Of a DNA stretch of 64,000 nt, positions 1-10,624 are shown in pieces. Location: positions 116,403,049 through 116,467,048 of the forward strand of contig CM043953.1 of assembly GCA_014529385.2 (NCBI GenBank), given 5' to 3'. Numbering within the stretch: the stretch's first letter is position 1; every line of letters begins with the position of its first letter. The translations under genes were made by a program, and so were the position numbers. The notes below the pieces were generated by a model, which made no database searches, was not told where the DNA came from, and saw only the letters and a program-made list of their open reading frames with translations. The DNA comes from Adiantum capillus-veneris. Taxonomy: Eukaryota > Streptophyta > Polypodiopsida > Polypodiales > Pteridaceae.

Positions 1-1772
1 GAGATTACTGAGAGCGAGGTCAGACGACAGATGAAGGCCATCACACGCTGTAAACGGCGGGCCTTCGAGGAGGCACAAGAGCTTGAGCTATACCACCTGC
101 TTATGAGTACAGACTGCGCCACAGCATGGTGGATTTTGAGAGAGGCACGCCTCACCACCCCCCTGGAGGACCCCCAGATTTGGCATGATTATGCCGAGCG
201 CTTGTACCAGATACCTAGGCAGCCACTGATCCCAGAGCCATCTGATCCTCGACCTACCACCTCGACTTTCTTCACATCTAGCATGGTGGAGAGGGCCATC
301 CGACGCCTTCAGCATGGCCGATCAGCAGATCACACTGGACTACAGAGTGAGCACCTGATATATGCAGCAGACACTCTTTCCCTCTTGATAGCACGTCTCT
401 TCAACCGTGCCTTGGTTAAGGGATTACCAGAGGAGTGGACTATGCACACCATCGTGCCTATCCACAAGTCTGGCGACACCCTGGATCTAGGGAACTACAG
501 GACTATCATGATCGGCTACACACTGCCAAACTATATGGGGCTGTTCTTGAGGCAGAGCTTAGCACACACGCAGAGGCATCAGGGATACGAGCGCCAGGAC
601 AGGCAGGCTTTCGACGCACTTTCTCGACTACCGACCACATTTTCGTGCTTCGCTACCTGATCGATGGAGCGAAAGCACGAAAGAGGAGACTCTACTGTTG
701 CTTTGTGGATTTCCGCAAGGCTTTTGACACTATCCCTAGAGAGAGACTCTTCCAGCGCCTTCAGGAGCTATAGATACCATCTGAGATGATATTGGCCATT
801 CACTCTTTATACGCACAGGTCTCTGATAGAGTGCGTTGCCCAGATGGATTACTGGATTCCATTGCTAGCACTATTGGTGTGAAGCAAGGGTGTCCCCTCT
901 CCCCGACTCTATCTGGTCTCTACATCGACGAGATATCAGATTACATTCTACGAGCAAGAGGGGCAGACCTGGCAGGTACACCAATACATATTATGCTTTA
1001 TGCTGATGATATCATTCTAGTTTCTGAGACACAAGAGGGACTACAGAGCCACCTACGAGCCTTGGATGATTTTTGCACACATCAAGGGCTCACAGTGAAC
1101 CTTGGCAAGACCAAGGTCATGATCTTTCACACCTCCAGGACAATGCGGAGCAGAGCAATACTCACAGCAGCAGGCGGACAGGTCGATGTGGTTGATTCAT
1201 ATGTATACCTAGGGGTGACTTTCACTGGCACCATTGGTAGATTCCATAGAAGCACCATCACTTTCGACCATCCAGAGAGGAGTGACTCTACAGCAGGCTG
1301 AGGAGGTCCGAGCTCGCAGACGCCCACGCACACATGGACGTAGGGCACCCCGCTTACACCAGAGAGAGATCCAAGAGATCCAGGAGCACTACTACAGATC
1401 CTTGGAGGAGCGACGTACTCGGGCTTTTGCAGATCCAGCCGCCATCTTACGCAGATTGTCCGCACCCTACCCACCCATGCATCATGTATTACACCCTGAT
1501 TATGGGACTGGATGGAGCTAGAGATAGGATAGCATCTCATGATTGTATTTACCCCAGCATATAGGATTGTATCTCTCCCCCAGTTTTTGGAGCTCCACCC
1601 CCCACCCTCTTTGTATCACCTCCCCCCAGACATTACACAGGATAGCTTACTTTTACTTTTGTACCCTTTTATCCTTTATGGATACACAGAGCACACCCAC
1701 CTCATGTACTTTGATTTGTCTCATAGGCCGACTTCGGCCTCTTTATGGACGTTAAAAAATCTTTCTTCCTTT

Positions 1773-1776
<4 letters not shown>
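1..1776 (+). mobile_element. LINE (non-LTR retrotransposon) A, 3' part
   Basis: This is the 3' portion of a LINE running off the left edge of the window. It holds the reverse transcriptase region, a short basic C-terminal segment and a 3' untranslated stretch. The 3' end carries a small potential hairpin (AGGCCGACTTCGGCCT, 1725-1740) and then runs into a (CT)n tract at 1777. No long poly(A) tail is visible. The clade is not certain; an LTR element is excluded because the RT is of the LINE type and no LTRs flank it. Confidence 0.8.
31..1521 (+). pseudogene. LINE reverse transcriptase (broken)
   Basis: The product would copy the LINE RNA at a nicked target site. RT blocks appear in order: IVPIHKSGD...LGNYRTI (about 451-519), CFVDFRKAFDTIPRERLF (about 701-755), GVKQGCPLSPTLSGLYIDE (about 880-935), the catalytic YADD (999-1010), and YLGVTFTG (about 1206-1230). 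The frame changes near position 520 and there is an in-frame TAG at 771-773. After YLGVTFTG most of the usual downstream domain is missing. A basic, Arg-rich segment follows in another frame (1276-1521, ending HPDYGTGWS). The 5' end, including any endonuclease, lies outside the window. It is clearly inactive. Confidence 0.8.

Positions 1777-1817
<41 letters not shown>
1777..1817 (+). repeat. (CT)n microsatellite at LINE/Replitron boundary
   Basis: About 20 CT units sit exactly between the LINE A 3' end and the Replitron-like unit. The mirror position on the other palindrome arm carries a (GA)n tract at 12663-12713. It may be a LINE tail or a LINE insertion target. Confidence 0.95.
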
Positions 1818-1820
<3 letters not shown>

Positions 1821-1829
1821 TCCCATCGT

Positions 1830-2200
1830 TTGATGGCTGCGTAGAGACAAGGCGAGGCTTGCTGAAGCTTGCGTTGAGACCTTCAACACTGCTGAAGGCT
1901 TGTTTAGACCATTGAAGGCTTGCCGAATGTTGCAGGCTGTTGAAAATTGTTTAGGGCTGTCGAAGGCCTGCTGAGCCTATCAATGCATGAGCTTGCCGAG
2001 TGCCGAGGGCTGTCGAAGGTTGCAGAGGCATGTGGAAGGCCTGTCGGGTGAGTTGCACCCTGCCAAAGGACTGCGGACGCATCAGCTGAAGATTGTTGTT
2101 GAATGTTGTAGGCTGCACTAAGGCCTATTGAAGGCATGCTATAGGCTTGTTGGCGTGATCTGCAACCTTTATTACAAGGCATACCAAAGGCTTTTGGTTT
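1830..2200 (+). repeat. Degenerate GC-rich short repeats (AAGGCTTG..GAAGGC type)
   Basis: The stretch is built from loosely repeated units such as GAAGGCTTG, GAAGGCCTGC and TGTTGAAGGC spaced roughly 15-30 bases apart. The homologous stretch on the other arm (about 12130-12650, reverse strand) shows the same pattern. No coding potential is evident. It probably belongs to the 5' non-coding part of the Replitron-like unit. Confidence 0.6.
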
Positions 2201-2271
2201 TTCTCGTTTCAATATGGAAAAGCTTTATTAGGAGAAGCCCTTATTATTAGCACTAGTAGCTTGCTTCGATT

Positions 2272-2788
2272 TGTACATTGTATTGTGGGGTATTTACTAT
2301 AACTCACGTTCTATGCTTGGTTGGATGGGTTGACAGGAGGCGAGGGTGGAGGATCCGACCTTCTGGTTGCTGTTGACTGAAGAAGCGCCACACGTAGTTG
2401 TTAATGTTTGTAAGTTGACAAACTATTTAGTGTTTTTTGATCTTTACTTTTTTTTAAATGGTGAAGCATACGCTTCTTGAACTGTAGGTTAATGGGATTT
2501 CAATGTACTCGTAGAGAATTTGGTTGCCGTTGTACATTGGATTGTGGGGTATTTACTATAACTCACGTTCTATGCTTGGTTGGATGGGTTGACAGGAGGC
2601 GAGGGTGGAGGATCCGACCTCCCGATTGCTGTTGACTGAAGAAGCGCCACATGTAGTTGTTAATGTTTGTAAGTTAATAAACTATTTAGTGTTTTTTGAT
2701 CTTTACGTTTTTTTAAAATGGTGAAGCATACGCTTCTTGAACCGTAGGTTGATGGGTTTTCAATATACTTGTAGAGAATTTGGTTGGC
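2272..2788 (+). repeat. 259-bp tandem duplication
   Basis: Two adjacent copies, 2272-2530 and 2531-2788, share almost every base, including the GGCGAGGGTGGAGGATCC block and the AGAAGCGCCACA block. The other palindrome arm has this sequence only once (about 11760-12040, reverse strand), so the duplication arose in this copy after the two arms separated. Confidence 0.9.
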
Positions 2789-2800
2789 AAGGGGGCAATT

Positions 2801-3928
2801 ATGTCTTCTCTCAAGAAGCGAGTACGTGAGGTTGCAAGCGAGCCGTCGAATCGTCGAAGGGAAAGACCCCGAGTAACTGCAGAAGAGAGAAGAAGACGTG
2901 AAGCGTAGAAGCCTGGTAGGTTGTTCGAGTTGAGTGTAATGGCGTCTGTCGGAGGGGCGGACATTGACGTTACGTTGCTTCCAAAGTGAAGGAGTTCCTA
3001 GAGAAGAAATGTATTTCAAGTATGCGCTTGGTCGAGAAGGGAGAGACTGTGTACCATCTGTACTTTCAAATGGTCATCCATGTTATGGTATTCTCCATCA
3101 TCAGTGTCAACAAGAAGTTGAACGCTTATTTAAATTGGGATGTTGCTTCGCTCGTAGGTGAGAACATTCTTTGTCGAGCATTGAAGCAAAAGAATATGCA
3201 TACATTTCATGGTATGATAGGGTATTGTTTGAAAGACTTAAATAAACCTTAGTATAATAATATAGTTCACGATATCATACCTGATAATATCAATAAAGGT
3301 GTGTAGATTTATGCACAATATGGGATGGATGAGCTGAAAGATAGGGTACCCCTGACGCATACTTATGTTTTTGACCGTATGCTAATGTTCTAAATAGTCA
3401 ATGTCCGTCATTCTTGTGGAAATGACTTCGTGAGTACTATCCTTAAGATGATATAAATAGAAAAATACGATCCGTCGTTCTCGTGGATAACACCGCATTA
3501 GGCACGTGAAATGGTGTTGCTTAAATAAATGCTTTTTGAAAATGTATCAATTATCCATACGGTTACGTACCAAGATATAGTGGACATTTTCGTGATGAAT
3601 GAAGGATATATATCTTTTCGAATTAAATGGTATCAATTTAAGTGGCAAGAAGTGAAGAGGTAAATTGTTGAGAGTTTACTTGTTCTCTTCTTTATGTGTT
3701 GTGCATTTGTTTATGACATTATATGTATAGGGAAAACATTGCAAATGTGATTGTGAAAGAATTTTCATTTATAAACAAAGTAGTGTATAGACAGAGAGAG
3801 GTTATCAGTGTTGCTGACAACGATGACGAGCGGGAGGTTTTAAGGAAAGAGATGTAGTAAATAATTTAGTAGGGATGGATTACATTCCTCTTGTAGAGAA
3901 AAATGAATTTTCCATATATGCCTCTTAA
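2801..3928 (+). pseudogene. Replitron-like HUH (Rep-type) transposase, copy A, broken
   Basis: The product would be a single-tyrosine HUH endonuclease that nicks DNA for rolling-circle-type transposition. The region opens with ATG at 2801 (MSSLKKRVREVASEPS, then a basic Arg/Glu-rich stretch) and ends at TAA 3926-3928 after FSIYAS, about 375 codons. Rep-type motifs appear in order: DIDVTLLPK (motif I position), YHLYFQ where the HUH motif HLHFQ is expected (motif II), and GYCLKDLNKP (motif III, YxxKD with the candidate catalytic Tyr). One HUH histidine is therefore Tyr here. A frame change after LLPK and several stops further on show that it is dead. Copy B at 10625-11738 aligns from start to stop. 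Assignment to Replitrons rests on remembered family features and needs a profile search. A CRESS-type Rep of other origin is the main alternative. Confidence 0.6.
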
Positions 3929-4017
3929 ATTTGTTTGCATTGTAAGTAATCAAAGGCCTTTGCTGTTGGAATATGTCATCGGAGTTTTGTCATGATTATA
4001 TTTGTTTTGTACAGGTG

Positions 4018-4175
4018 GATCATGACGAGCATGGACACTAACAATGACGACGCCACTCTAAGCTCTTGTAGATGGCGTGCGTAAAATAAGATTTGTTGTA
4101 GCCTATCCAAAGCTGGATCATTCACATGAGCTTGAGTGGTGTTGTCATTGTTAGCGTCCATGCTCGTCATGATGC
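4018..4175. repeat. Centre of large palindrome (hairpin)
   Basis: Left arm 4018-4067 (CATGACGAGCATGGAC and onward to AAGCTC) pairs with right arm about 4122-4175, with roughly 54 bases of unique spacer between. The match continues outward. The left arm runs back through copy A, and the right arm runs through 4176-4194 and, past the inserted chromovirus, from 10555 through copy B. The two Replitron-like units thus meet tail to tail here. Hairpins near the 3' end are also known for other HUH transposons, so part of this may be a functional terminus. Confidence 0.85.
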
Positions 4176-4194
4176 ACTTGCACAAAAGAGAGAA

Positions 4195-4681
4195 TGTAAC
4201 ATACTTGGACACTCCAAGTCAAGAATCAACCGCGACAGCACCAAATAACCACTTCAGAACAATTCACAGATCACAATAGATTTGCACTGGCCCGGCGAAG
4301 TTTCGTGCCTAGAGATATTGGCCCCAAAGACTAGCGCCCCTTTCGGTATTTCTTTTTGTATTAATCAATCATCAAAGTACAAGAGAGCGGTTAGGGTTTC
4401 ACTCTCAGACTCTGCGTCCAGATGCTCTGAGAAGTGAGGCCCTCACCACTAATTTAAAGGTACAAGGGATGCCCAAAAGCAGAGCCCCAAAAGCTTTTAA
4501 AATAAAAAGCATCAGTTCTCTCTCTCTCTCTCTCTCTTAGAGAGTCTTTTCTCTTTTTTTATAAAAAAACCAAAATTCGCGTCGCTCATCATTTTTTTTT
4601 AAAAAGGTTTTTTTTTGCCTCCACGATTTTTAGGCAGAAATTAGGGTTTCTGTTGTCCACCACGTCATCACTTTTGTGACA
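4195..4681 (-). repeat. C1 3' LTR
   Basis: This 487-bp LTR begins TG and ends CA on the plus strand. It carries an internal (CT)n tract near 4520 and an AT-rich block. It matches 10044-10554, which is longer mainly through a longer (CT)n and a short extra repeat near its end. A polypurine tract lies just inside (reverse complement of 4682-4698, AAGAGGGGGG core). Confidence 0.93.
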
Positions 4682-5266
4682 TACCCCCCTCTTGAAAGCA
4701 TTGTAATCGACCGCGATTACGCCTGTAAAACCAACAAAAGCCATAAACCGTCTTAGCAGACACTGACTGTTAGTATCTACGTACTAGAAACACACATCTA
4801 GCACATGTACAAAATCGACAGTCACATCACACGACATCACAGGACATCACATGACATTCAGCATTCATTCGGATCTTAGACCATGATTTATCGGCAATGT
4901 AGCTAGCAATCACATCTAGGTCCAATCGGGACCTCAACGATGTCCGATTGACTAACCCCTATTGCAACCATGTCTATTCGAGATCAATCAGACCAAAATG
5001 CTGTAGTCATTTCGTCTATCAGTTCCTGCACTCACAAGAAGTCAAGAACAAATCAGTATCATTATCAGGAATTCCATTTCATAAAGTCATCCAGCAGAAT
5101 ACTGTCATCTCTCAGTATCCCTGAAGCTCAAAGAGACATCAGTGACTTTAGTATCAAAATCGAGGCATCTGTTGACAAAGGAGCGGAGTAACTCCTCTCT
5201 TGTGCATCCCAATGCACCAGATCTTCGACCAAGCTGAGTTCTGGGTTCCGTTTGGAGTAGACTATG
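4682..5266. other. C1 3' untranslated region
   Basis: This lies between the chromodomain and the 3' LTR. It includes short tandem ACATCACA-like units near 4824-4856. I see no convincing coding sequence on either strand. Confidence 0.5.
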
Positions 5267-5563
5267 CTAAACCAAAGCATCGAGATAAAGTTTCACAATC
5301 CGAGGAGTATTTGCTAGGTCCTCCTCCTCCATCCACTTCGCATCAAATACAGGAAAGTTCTTGAACTTAACCAAGAACCGCCTTCGGACTTTACCTTTCT
5401 TCGTATCATTATGTGCCAAAATATGTTCAGGAACAAGGATCTCGTTTTCTTCCACTTCGGGTTGCTCATCAGGCTCCCCATCATCAAGCACATCAGCCTT
5501 AACAGGGTTCAAGAGACTCACATGCAATGCATTATGAATCCTCCAAGCATCTGGCAGTTTCAA
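5267..5563 (-). pseudogene. C1 integrase C-terminus and chromodomain
   Basis: The segment starts with the post-integrase motif LPDAWRIHNALHVSLLNP and ends with a chromodomain-like stretch (RRRFLVKFKNFPVFDAKW followed by acidic and hydrophobic residues). Chromodomains at the integrase end direct integration toward marked chromatin and define chromoviruses. It lies directly downstream of the integrase core on the minus strand. Confidence 0.85.
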
Positions 5564-5831
5564 TCGGAAGGAGACATCATTTATCTTGTCAGTGATCTGG
5601 AAAGGTCCGTAGTATCACATACTAAGCTTTGGAAAAAGCCTCTCCTTTCCCTTTTCTTTCTTAGGCGTGCCTTCTCAAAAGTAAGAGCACCCAATCATCC
5701 TCCTTCAATTTCAAGTCGTGACGATGGCGATCCGCTACCTTTTTTTGTCGTTCTTGAGACTTCTGCAAAGTCTCGCGAACCTTGGCAATAGCCATATCTA
5801 AATCTCGCGAATATTCATCCGCTTCAAATAT

Positions 5832-6471
5832 CTAATCTTTCGTGCTCAGGAAGGATGGAACCTTCGCAGCACTTTCAACAATCTCACATGGCGTCTTCCC
5901 CGTCGAAGAGTGTATCGTGTTATTGTAGGCAAATTCCACCAAAGGTAAGTTCTTTTCCCATTGAGTCTTCTGATCCGAGATACAAGACTTCAATAAATCT
6001 AAAATCACTGAATTGGCAATCTCAAATTGCCCGTCAGTCTGCAAGTGGAACGATGACGAGAACTGCAACCACGTGCCAATGTTCTCCCAAATTGCCTTCC
6101 AAAACAAACTCATAAATCTGGGGTCTCTGTCGGAGACAATCGTCTCAGACGTGCCATGTAATCGAAAAATCATCGTGATCATTCTGTGTTCTTGGGAGAT
6201 AAAAAAGGAAATCCATTGCAATACTTTCCCAGGGGTGGGTGGGTATGGGTAAAGGCTGTAACAATCCCCGTGCCTTATGCCTGTCAAACTTGACCTTCTG
6301 GCATACCAAGCAACTGCGCACAAACTTTTCCACATCCTTTTTGAGTCTCGGCCCAAAGAAGTATCTCTCTACCCCCTTCATGGTGGTAGCAATGCCGCGG
6401 TGACCCGTAAAAGGTGGACAGTGGCATTCAGTCATAACCTTATCCCTCAACGGTTGTGTAACGCACAACAT
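5832..6471 (-). pseudogene. C1 integrase zinc-binding and catalytic core
   Basis: The H-H-C-C zinc-binding region (HCPPFTGHRGIATTMKG ... CLVCQKVKFDRH) is followed by core segments SIAMDFLFYLP, TIVSDRDPRFMS and LQTDGQFE. These correspond to the D,D,E catalytic region of Ty3/gypsy integrases. The protein inserts the cDNA copy into the genome. The region is spread over more than one frame and is part of a broken element. Confidence 0.85.
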
Positions 6472-7057
6472 AGTCTTTTTTCATCAAGTAGCCTTCCCGA
6501 AGGGAGTATCCAGCTATTGTCTCCCCATCCCGTATCCGTGTGAAAATATTTGCAAAATCTGTATCTGTGGCATACTGATCGACCATATCCTCGAAGCTCC
6601 TATGATGTATCGCGGAAACAGCCAGAACCAATGGTTTCTGAGACAAAGCATCTGCCACCACATTCTTCTGTCCCTGCACATGGACAGTCTGGAAGTGAAA
6701 CTGTGACAAGATGTTCGCCCACCGCATCTGCTTTTCCGAAAGCTGCTTCTGTGACAAGAAGTAGCGCCAACTCTGATGGTCTGTAAAGACAGTGAAATCT
6801 GCTCCGAGTAGGTAATGCCGCCACTGAGTAAGAGCATGGATAACCACCAAAAGCTCTTTCTTATAAATCTGTGCTGTTATCTCCGGCCTAGAGAACAAAC
6901 GGCTCTCATAAGCTATGACATGGCCTTCTTGCAGCAAGACCGCACCCATACTACAACCACAAGCATCACAATATACTTCAAATGACTTCTGCAAGTACGA
7001 CAAAGTCAAAATAGGTCCCGTAGTCAATTTCTCTTTCAGTGTCTGAAAGGCAGTCAC
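6440..7057 (-). pseudogene. C1 RNase H region
   Basis: It begins after the RT thumb (AFQTLKEKLTTGPILTL) and contains FEVYCDACGCSMGAVLLQEG, ELLVVIHALTQWRHYL and FTVFTDHQSWRYF. These are typical of the RNase H domain of plant Ty3/gypsy polyproteins, which degrades the RNA template. A linker to the integrase zinc-binding domain follows (VVADALSQK). Confidence 0.88.
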
Positions 7058-7090
7058 CTCTGTGGGTCCCCACGAGAAAGGTACTCCTTT

Positions 7091-7921
7091 CTATGTCAAG
7101 GTATGCAAAGGGGAAGCAACCTCTGCAAACTTTCGTATGAACCGCCTGTAGTACGAACACAGTCCCAAGAAGCTTCTAACTTCATGGACATTCCTCAAAT
7201 CGGGCCAATCACGGATAGTCTCTATCTTGGCCAGGTCCATTTGCACTCCTGCTGCTGACAGAATGTGTCCCAAAAAGTGTATCTCTGGTAGGAAAAATTC
7301 ACTTTTCTTTGCATTAATCACTAACGTGTGATCTCGTAATGCCTGAAAGACTTGAAGCAGATGATCTCTGTGTTCTACCTCATTCTTGGAGAAAACAATG
7401 ATGTCGTCAAAGAAAGTGCCAACAAATAGCCTGTACTCTCGAAAAATCCTGTCCATCATCCGGTTAAATGTCGCAGGAGCATTGGTTAAGCCAAAAGGCA
7501 TCACCAAAAACTCAAATAACCCAAAAGTCGTCCGAAAAGCTGTCTTGTAGACATCTCCTGGCGCTATCTTGATCTGATGATATCCACTCTTCAAGTCAAT
7601 TCTGCTAAAGCACGAGGATCCCTGTAACCTGTCGAGTATATCATCGATCCTAGGAATCGGAAATCTGTTCTTGATGGTGATTTTGTTGAGAGTGCTATAA
7701 TCGATGCACATTCTCCATGATCCGTCTTTCTTCAAAACCAACAACACTGGAGAGCAATACGGTGAAGTACTAGACTGGACAAGACCCTTTTCCAAGGGGT
7801 CTTTCACTGGGCTCATAATCTTTTCATTCTGTAATCGGCTCACACGGTAAGGTGGCCGATTCGGTGGCGTGCTTCCAGGTATCAGATCAATGGTTTGATC
7901 TTCAGGCCCTCTGAAAAGCAA
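7091..7921 (-). pseudogene. C1 reverse transcriptase
   Basis: The Ty3/gypsy RT is well preserved. Its blocks are IDLIPGSTPPNRPPYRVS, KDGSWRMCIDYSTLNKIT, PRIDDILDRLQGSSCFSRID, LKSGYHQIKI and [20 protein letters not shown]. The active-site block follows near 7400, then FLGHILSAAGVQMD and SFLGLCSYYRRFI. This is the longest continuous reading frame of the element and sits upstream of RNase H on the minus strand. Confidence 0.92.
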
Positions 7922-8138
7922 TCGGCATGAGTGTGGAGAAAAATCTTGGCGTTCTTTTGATCAGGTCAAAACATATTCAACCTTTATCCATCGTTCAGGT
8001 CTCTTCCAAAAGAATGAGTAAGAAATAGAAGTTCATCAAGTACAATCTCTAAGCCCTTCATTTATCAAAGTCGCTTTCTCGGCCTGGTAGTCAACCACGG
8101 CGTAGTTCTTGTGGTACCAAGGGATCCTGAGTAGAACG

Positions 8139-9851
8139 TCACTCGCGTGCCCTGAACACCCCTGTCATTGCAAACAAAGTTTGCCAATGCTCGGTGTAAT
8201 GGCAATATCCCATCCGGGTGCCAGTCGAACAACCTCTGCCTGTGGCGTCAGTGTGTCGGGCGTAATTCCAAATCGAGCTGCCAATTCCAAGTGAAAAGAA
8301 GTTGGCCTTGGCTCCTTCAAAAGAGCTTCCTGATCCTGCACTTTGCCCCAAAAGCGGCAAAGTTTGTACTTTCATCATTAGATTTGGTGCAGGTCCCACG
8401 CCATGTGGTACCAGTTTTGCTTTTCTATCTGCCTTTTTTGCCACATTCCTCAGCTGCTCTCGAACTCTCAGGCGTGTCGTCGTTCTTATCATTCTGTTCT
8501 TTCTGTGCCTTTTTAGAGCACTTCGTGGAGATATGTCCATGTTCCCCGCATCCAAAGCACTTCCCCTCTCTGATGAAGCGAGCTCTCTCCTCGGGAGTAA
8601 GCTTGGGTCGTGCATCATTTTTCTCTGGGTTGCTCTTTTTCTTTCTACTTCATTCCCAGAAGTCTGTTCGGCTCGTTGTGTCATGGCCTCATCTGTGGGG
8701 TAGGTCAGACTGCCAGAGTGAATGGCAAAGCCCCGCTTCGCATGACTCATCAACTCCTGAATAGAAGCTGACTTCTGTTCCAAGCAGTGATCTTGGATCT
8801 CTGTAGGTAGACCCAAGGTAAACCGCTTAATCTGTTCTCTGAACGAGATCTTCTTGAATGAAGAGGCGGGTAGAAAAGAGCTCCTGAATCTTTCACAATA
8901 CGCATTGATTGTATCTTTCTTGGTCATCCGAAGATGGTTCCAAGCAGCTCGTACATCTCGTTCATATTCTTGCGTCAACCAAGAAGAAATAAAAAGCTTC
9001 TTAAATTTCAGCCATTTAAATGCCGCACTCTTGTTAAAAGAAACGTGGACCACCAAGTACGAGCATTCCCCTTAAGGTAAGAGGTAGCTCTCCGAATCTT
9101 GGAGTGCTCTGAATAGGGTCCTCCCGCGAAAGCGATGTCAAACTGCTGTATAAAAGACAAAGCCTTCGAAGCATCTGAGTATCCTGAAAAGTATCAAACT
9201 TGATCGAGTGGCCACCTTCCTTAAACTCTCGGACTTTCTTGCTTTTATCTTCGAGAAAGTCATACTGGTTGGCTTTGTAAAAATTCTTCTTGTTCGCATA
9301 AAACTTTCCGTCATCGGAATCTGAGCTGTCTGTAGATGAGTCCTCAGTAGAACTGTCAGTCTCTGGGCGAGATGTAGCCTTCTTCTTGCCCTTTCCGAAG
9401 CTTTGTTTCTTGCTTCACTTTTACCTTTTCTGTCTTCTTCGCTCGAATCTGAAGAGCTAGAAGAACTGTCAGAAGAAGAAGAACTGGGTACTCCTTCAAA
9501 TCGAACATGCTTCTTTTGTTTCTTTGCCTTGTCAAATGTCGACCGACGACCCAAATATCCCGGGAAGTCAGTGCCTTTCTTCTGCTTTTTGCCGTGCTTT
9601 TTGCCTTTCTTTTGCACGTCGAAAAACTGAGCAATCCATGCATCAACCACGTTCTCCAGTTCCTTCTCCGTATATTTCTTGGAGACAGAAGATTTCTTGA
9701 GAGCGGGTTTCGGGAGTGGTGTTGTGGTTCTTTGCCACTCCATCTGTACCTCTTCCAAAGAGGTCTGGTTCATATATTTTGCCATCTTCGGGTCCTTGGC
9801 AAAATTGAGCATCATCTTTGTTGCATCGCCAATCAACTGGCGATGCTCCAT
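8139..9851 (-). pseudogene. C1 gag, zinc knuckle and probable protease region
   Basis: This is the structural polyprotein region. The capsid-like part includes KFKKLFISSWLTQEYERDVR and LPTEIQDHCLEQKSASIQEL (8750-9056). Near 8517-8561 the zinc knuckle CFGCGEHGHISTKC (CX2CX4HX4C) binds RNA. A lysine/serine-rich N-terminal part lies at 9138-9851. The protease should fall between about 8000 and 8400, but I cannot mark its active site with confidence. The frames are broken. Confidence 0.8.
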
Positions 9852-10028
9852 CTCTCGCCGCTCCGCCTAAGTAGGCCAAGGCGGTCCATACTCTCTGCCG
9901 GAATCTTCGTTGTGATCCCAGCCCGCATCTCCAGATGCAGAGGGAGTCGACTGATCATTGCATGTAGCCATAGGTGTCGCGGAATTTTTTTTTCGGGGAT
10001 CGGATTTCTCGTAGAAGAGAAATCGGCC

Positions 10029-10042
10029 GTGCTCTGATACCA
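10029..10042 (-). promoter_or_regulatory. C1 primer-binding site (tRNA-Met type)
   Basis: On the minus strand this reads TGGTATCAGAGCAC, one base inside the 5' LTR. It matches the usual plant initiator-tRNA-Met primer site and fixes the element's direction. Confidence 0.9.
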
Positions 10043-10043
10043 T

Positions 10044-10363
10044 TGTAACAGACTTGGACACTCCAAGTCAAGAATCAACCGCGACAGCACCAAATAACCA
10101 CTTCAAAACAATTCACAGATCACAATAGATTTGCACTGGCCCGGCAGAGTTCCGTGCCTAGAGATATTGGCCCCAAAGACTGGCGCCCCTTTCAGTATTT
10201 CTTTTTGTATTAATCAATCATCAAAGTACAAGAGAGCGGTTAGGGTTTCACTCTCAGACTCTGCGTCGAGATGCTCTGAGAAGTGAGGCCCTCACCACTA
10301 ATTTAAAGGTACAAGGGATGCCCAAAAGCAGAGCCCCAAAAGCTTTTAAAATAAAAAGCATCA

Positions 10364-10396
<33 letters not shown>

Positions 10397-10554
10397 GAGA
10401 GTCTTTTCTCTTTTTTTATAAAAAAACCAAAATTCGCGTCGCTCATCATTTTTTTTTAAAAAAAGGTTTTTTTTTGCCTCCGCGATTTCCGGAAATTAGG
10501 GTTTTTGGCAGAAATTAGGGTTTTTGCTGTCCGCCACATCATCACTTTGTGACA
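10044..10554 (-). repeat. C1 5' LTR
   Basis: This 511-bp LTR is paired with 4195-4681. It contains a longer (CT)n tract (about 10365-10394) than the 3' copy. The right flank GAGAA matches the left flank, which confirms the insertion. Confidence 0.93.
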
Positions 10555-10624
10555 GAGAAGCATAACAAGATTCTAATGACATATTTCAACAACAAGTCTT
10601 TGACTACTTACAACACAAACATTT

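Larger units (their letters stand above)
4195..10554 (-). mobile_element. Ty3/gypsy chromovirus C1
   Basis: This 6.36-kb LTR retrotransposon lies on the minus strand and is flanked by a 5-bp target duplication GAGAA (4190-4194 and 10555-10559). It has LTRs, a tRNA-Met type primer site, a polypurine tract, gag with a zinc knuckle, reverse transcriptase, RNase H, integrase and a chromodomain, in the order usual for chromoviruses. All main parts can be seen, but the coding regions are broken in several places. The LTRs differ at only a few percent of compared bases, so the insertion is fairly recent. It interrupts the right arm of the Replitron-like palindrome. Confidence 0.92.
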
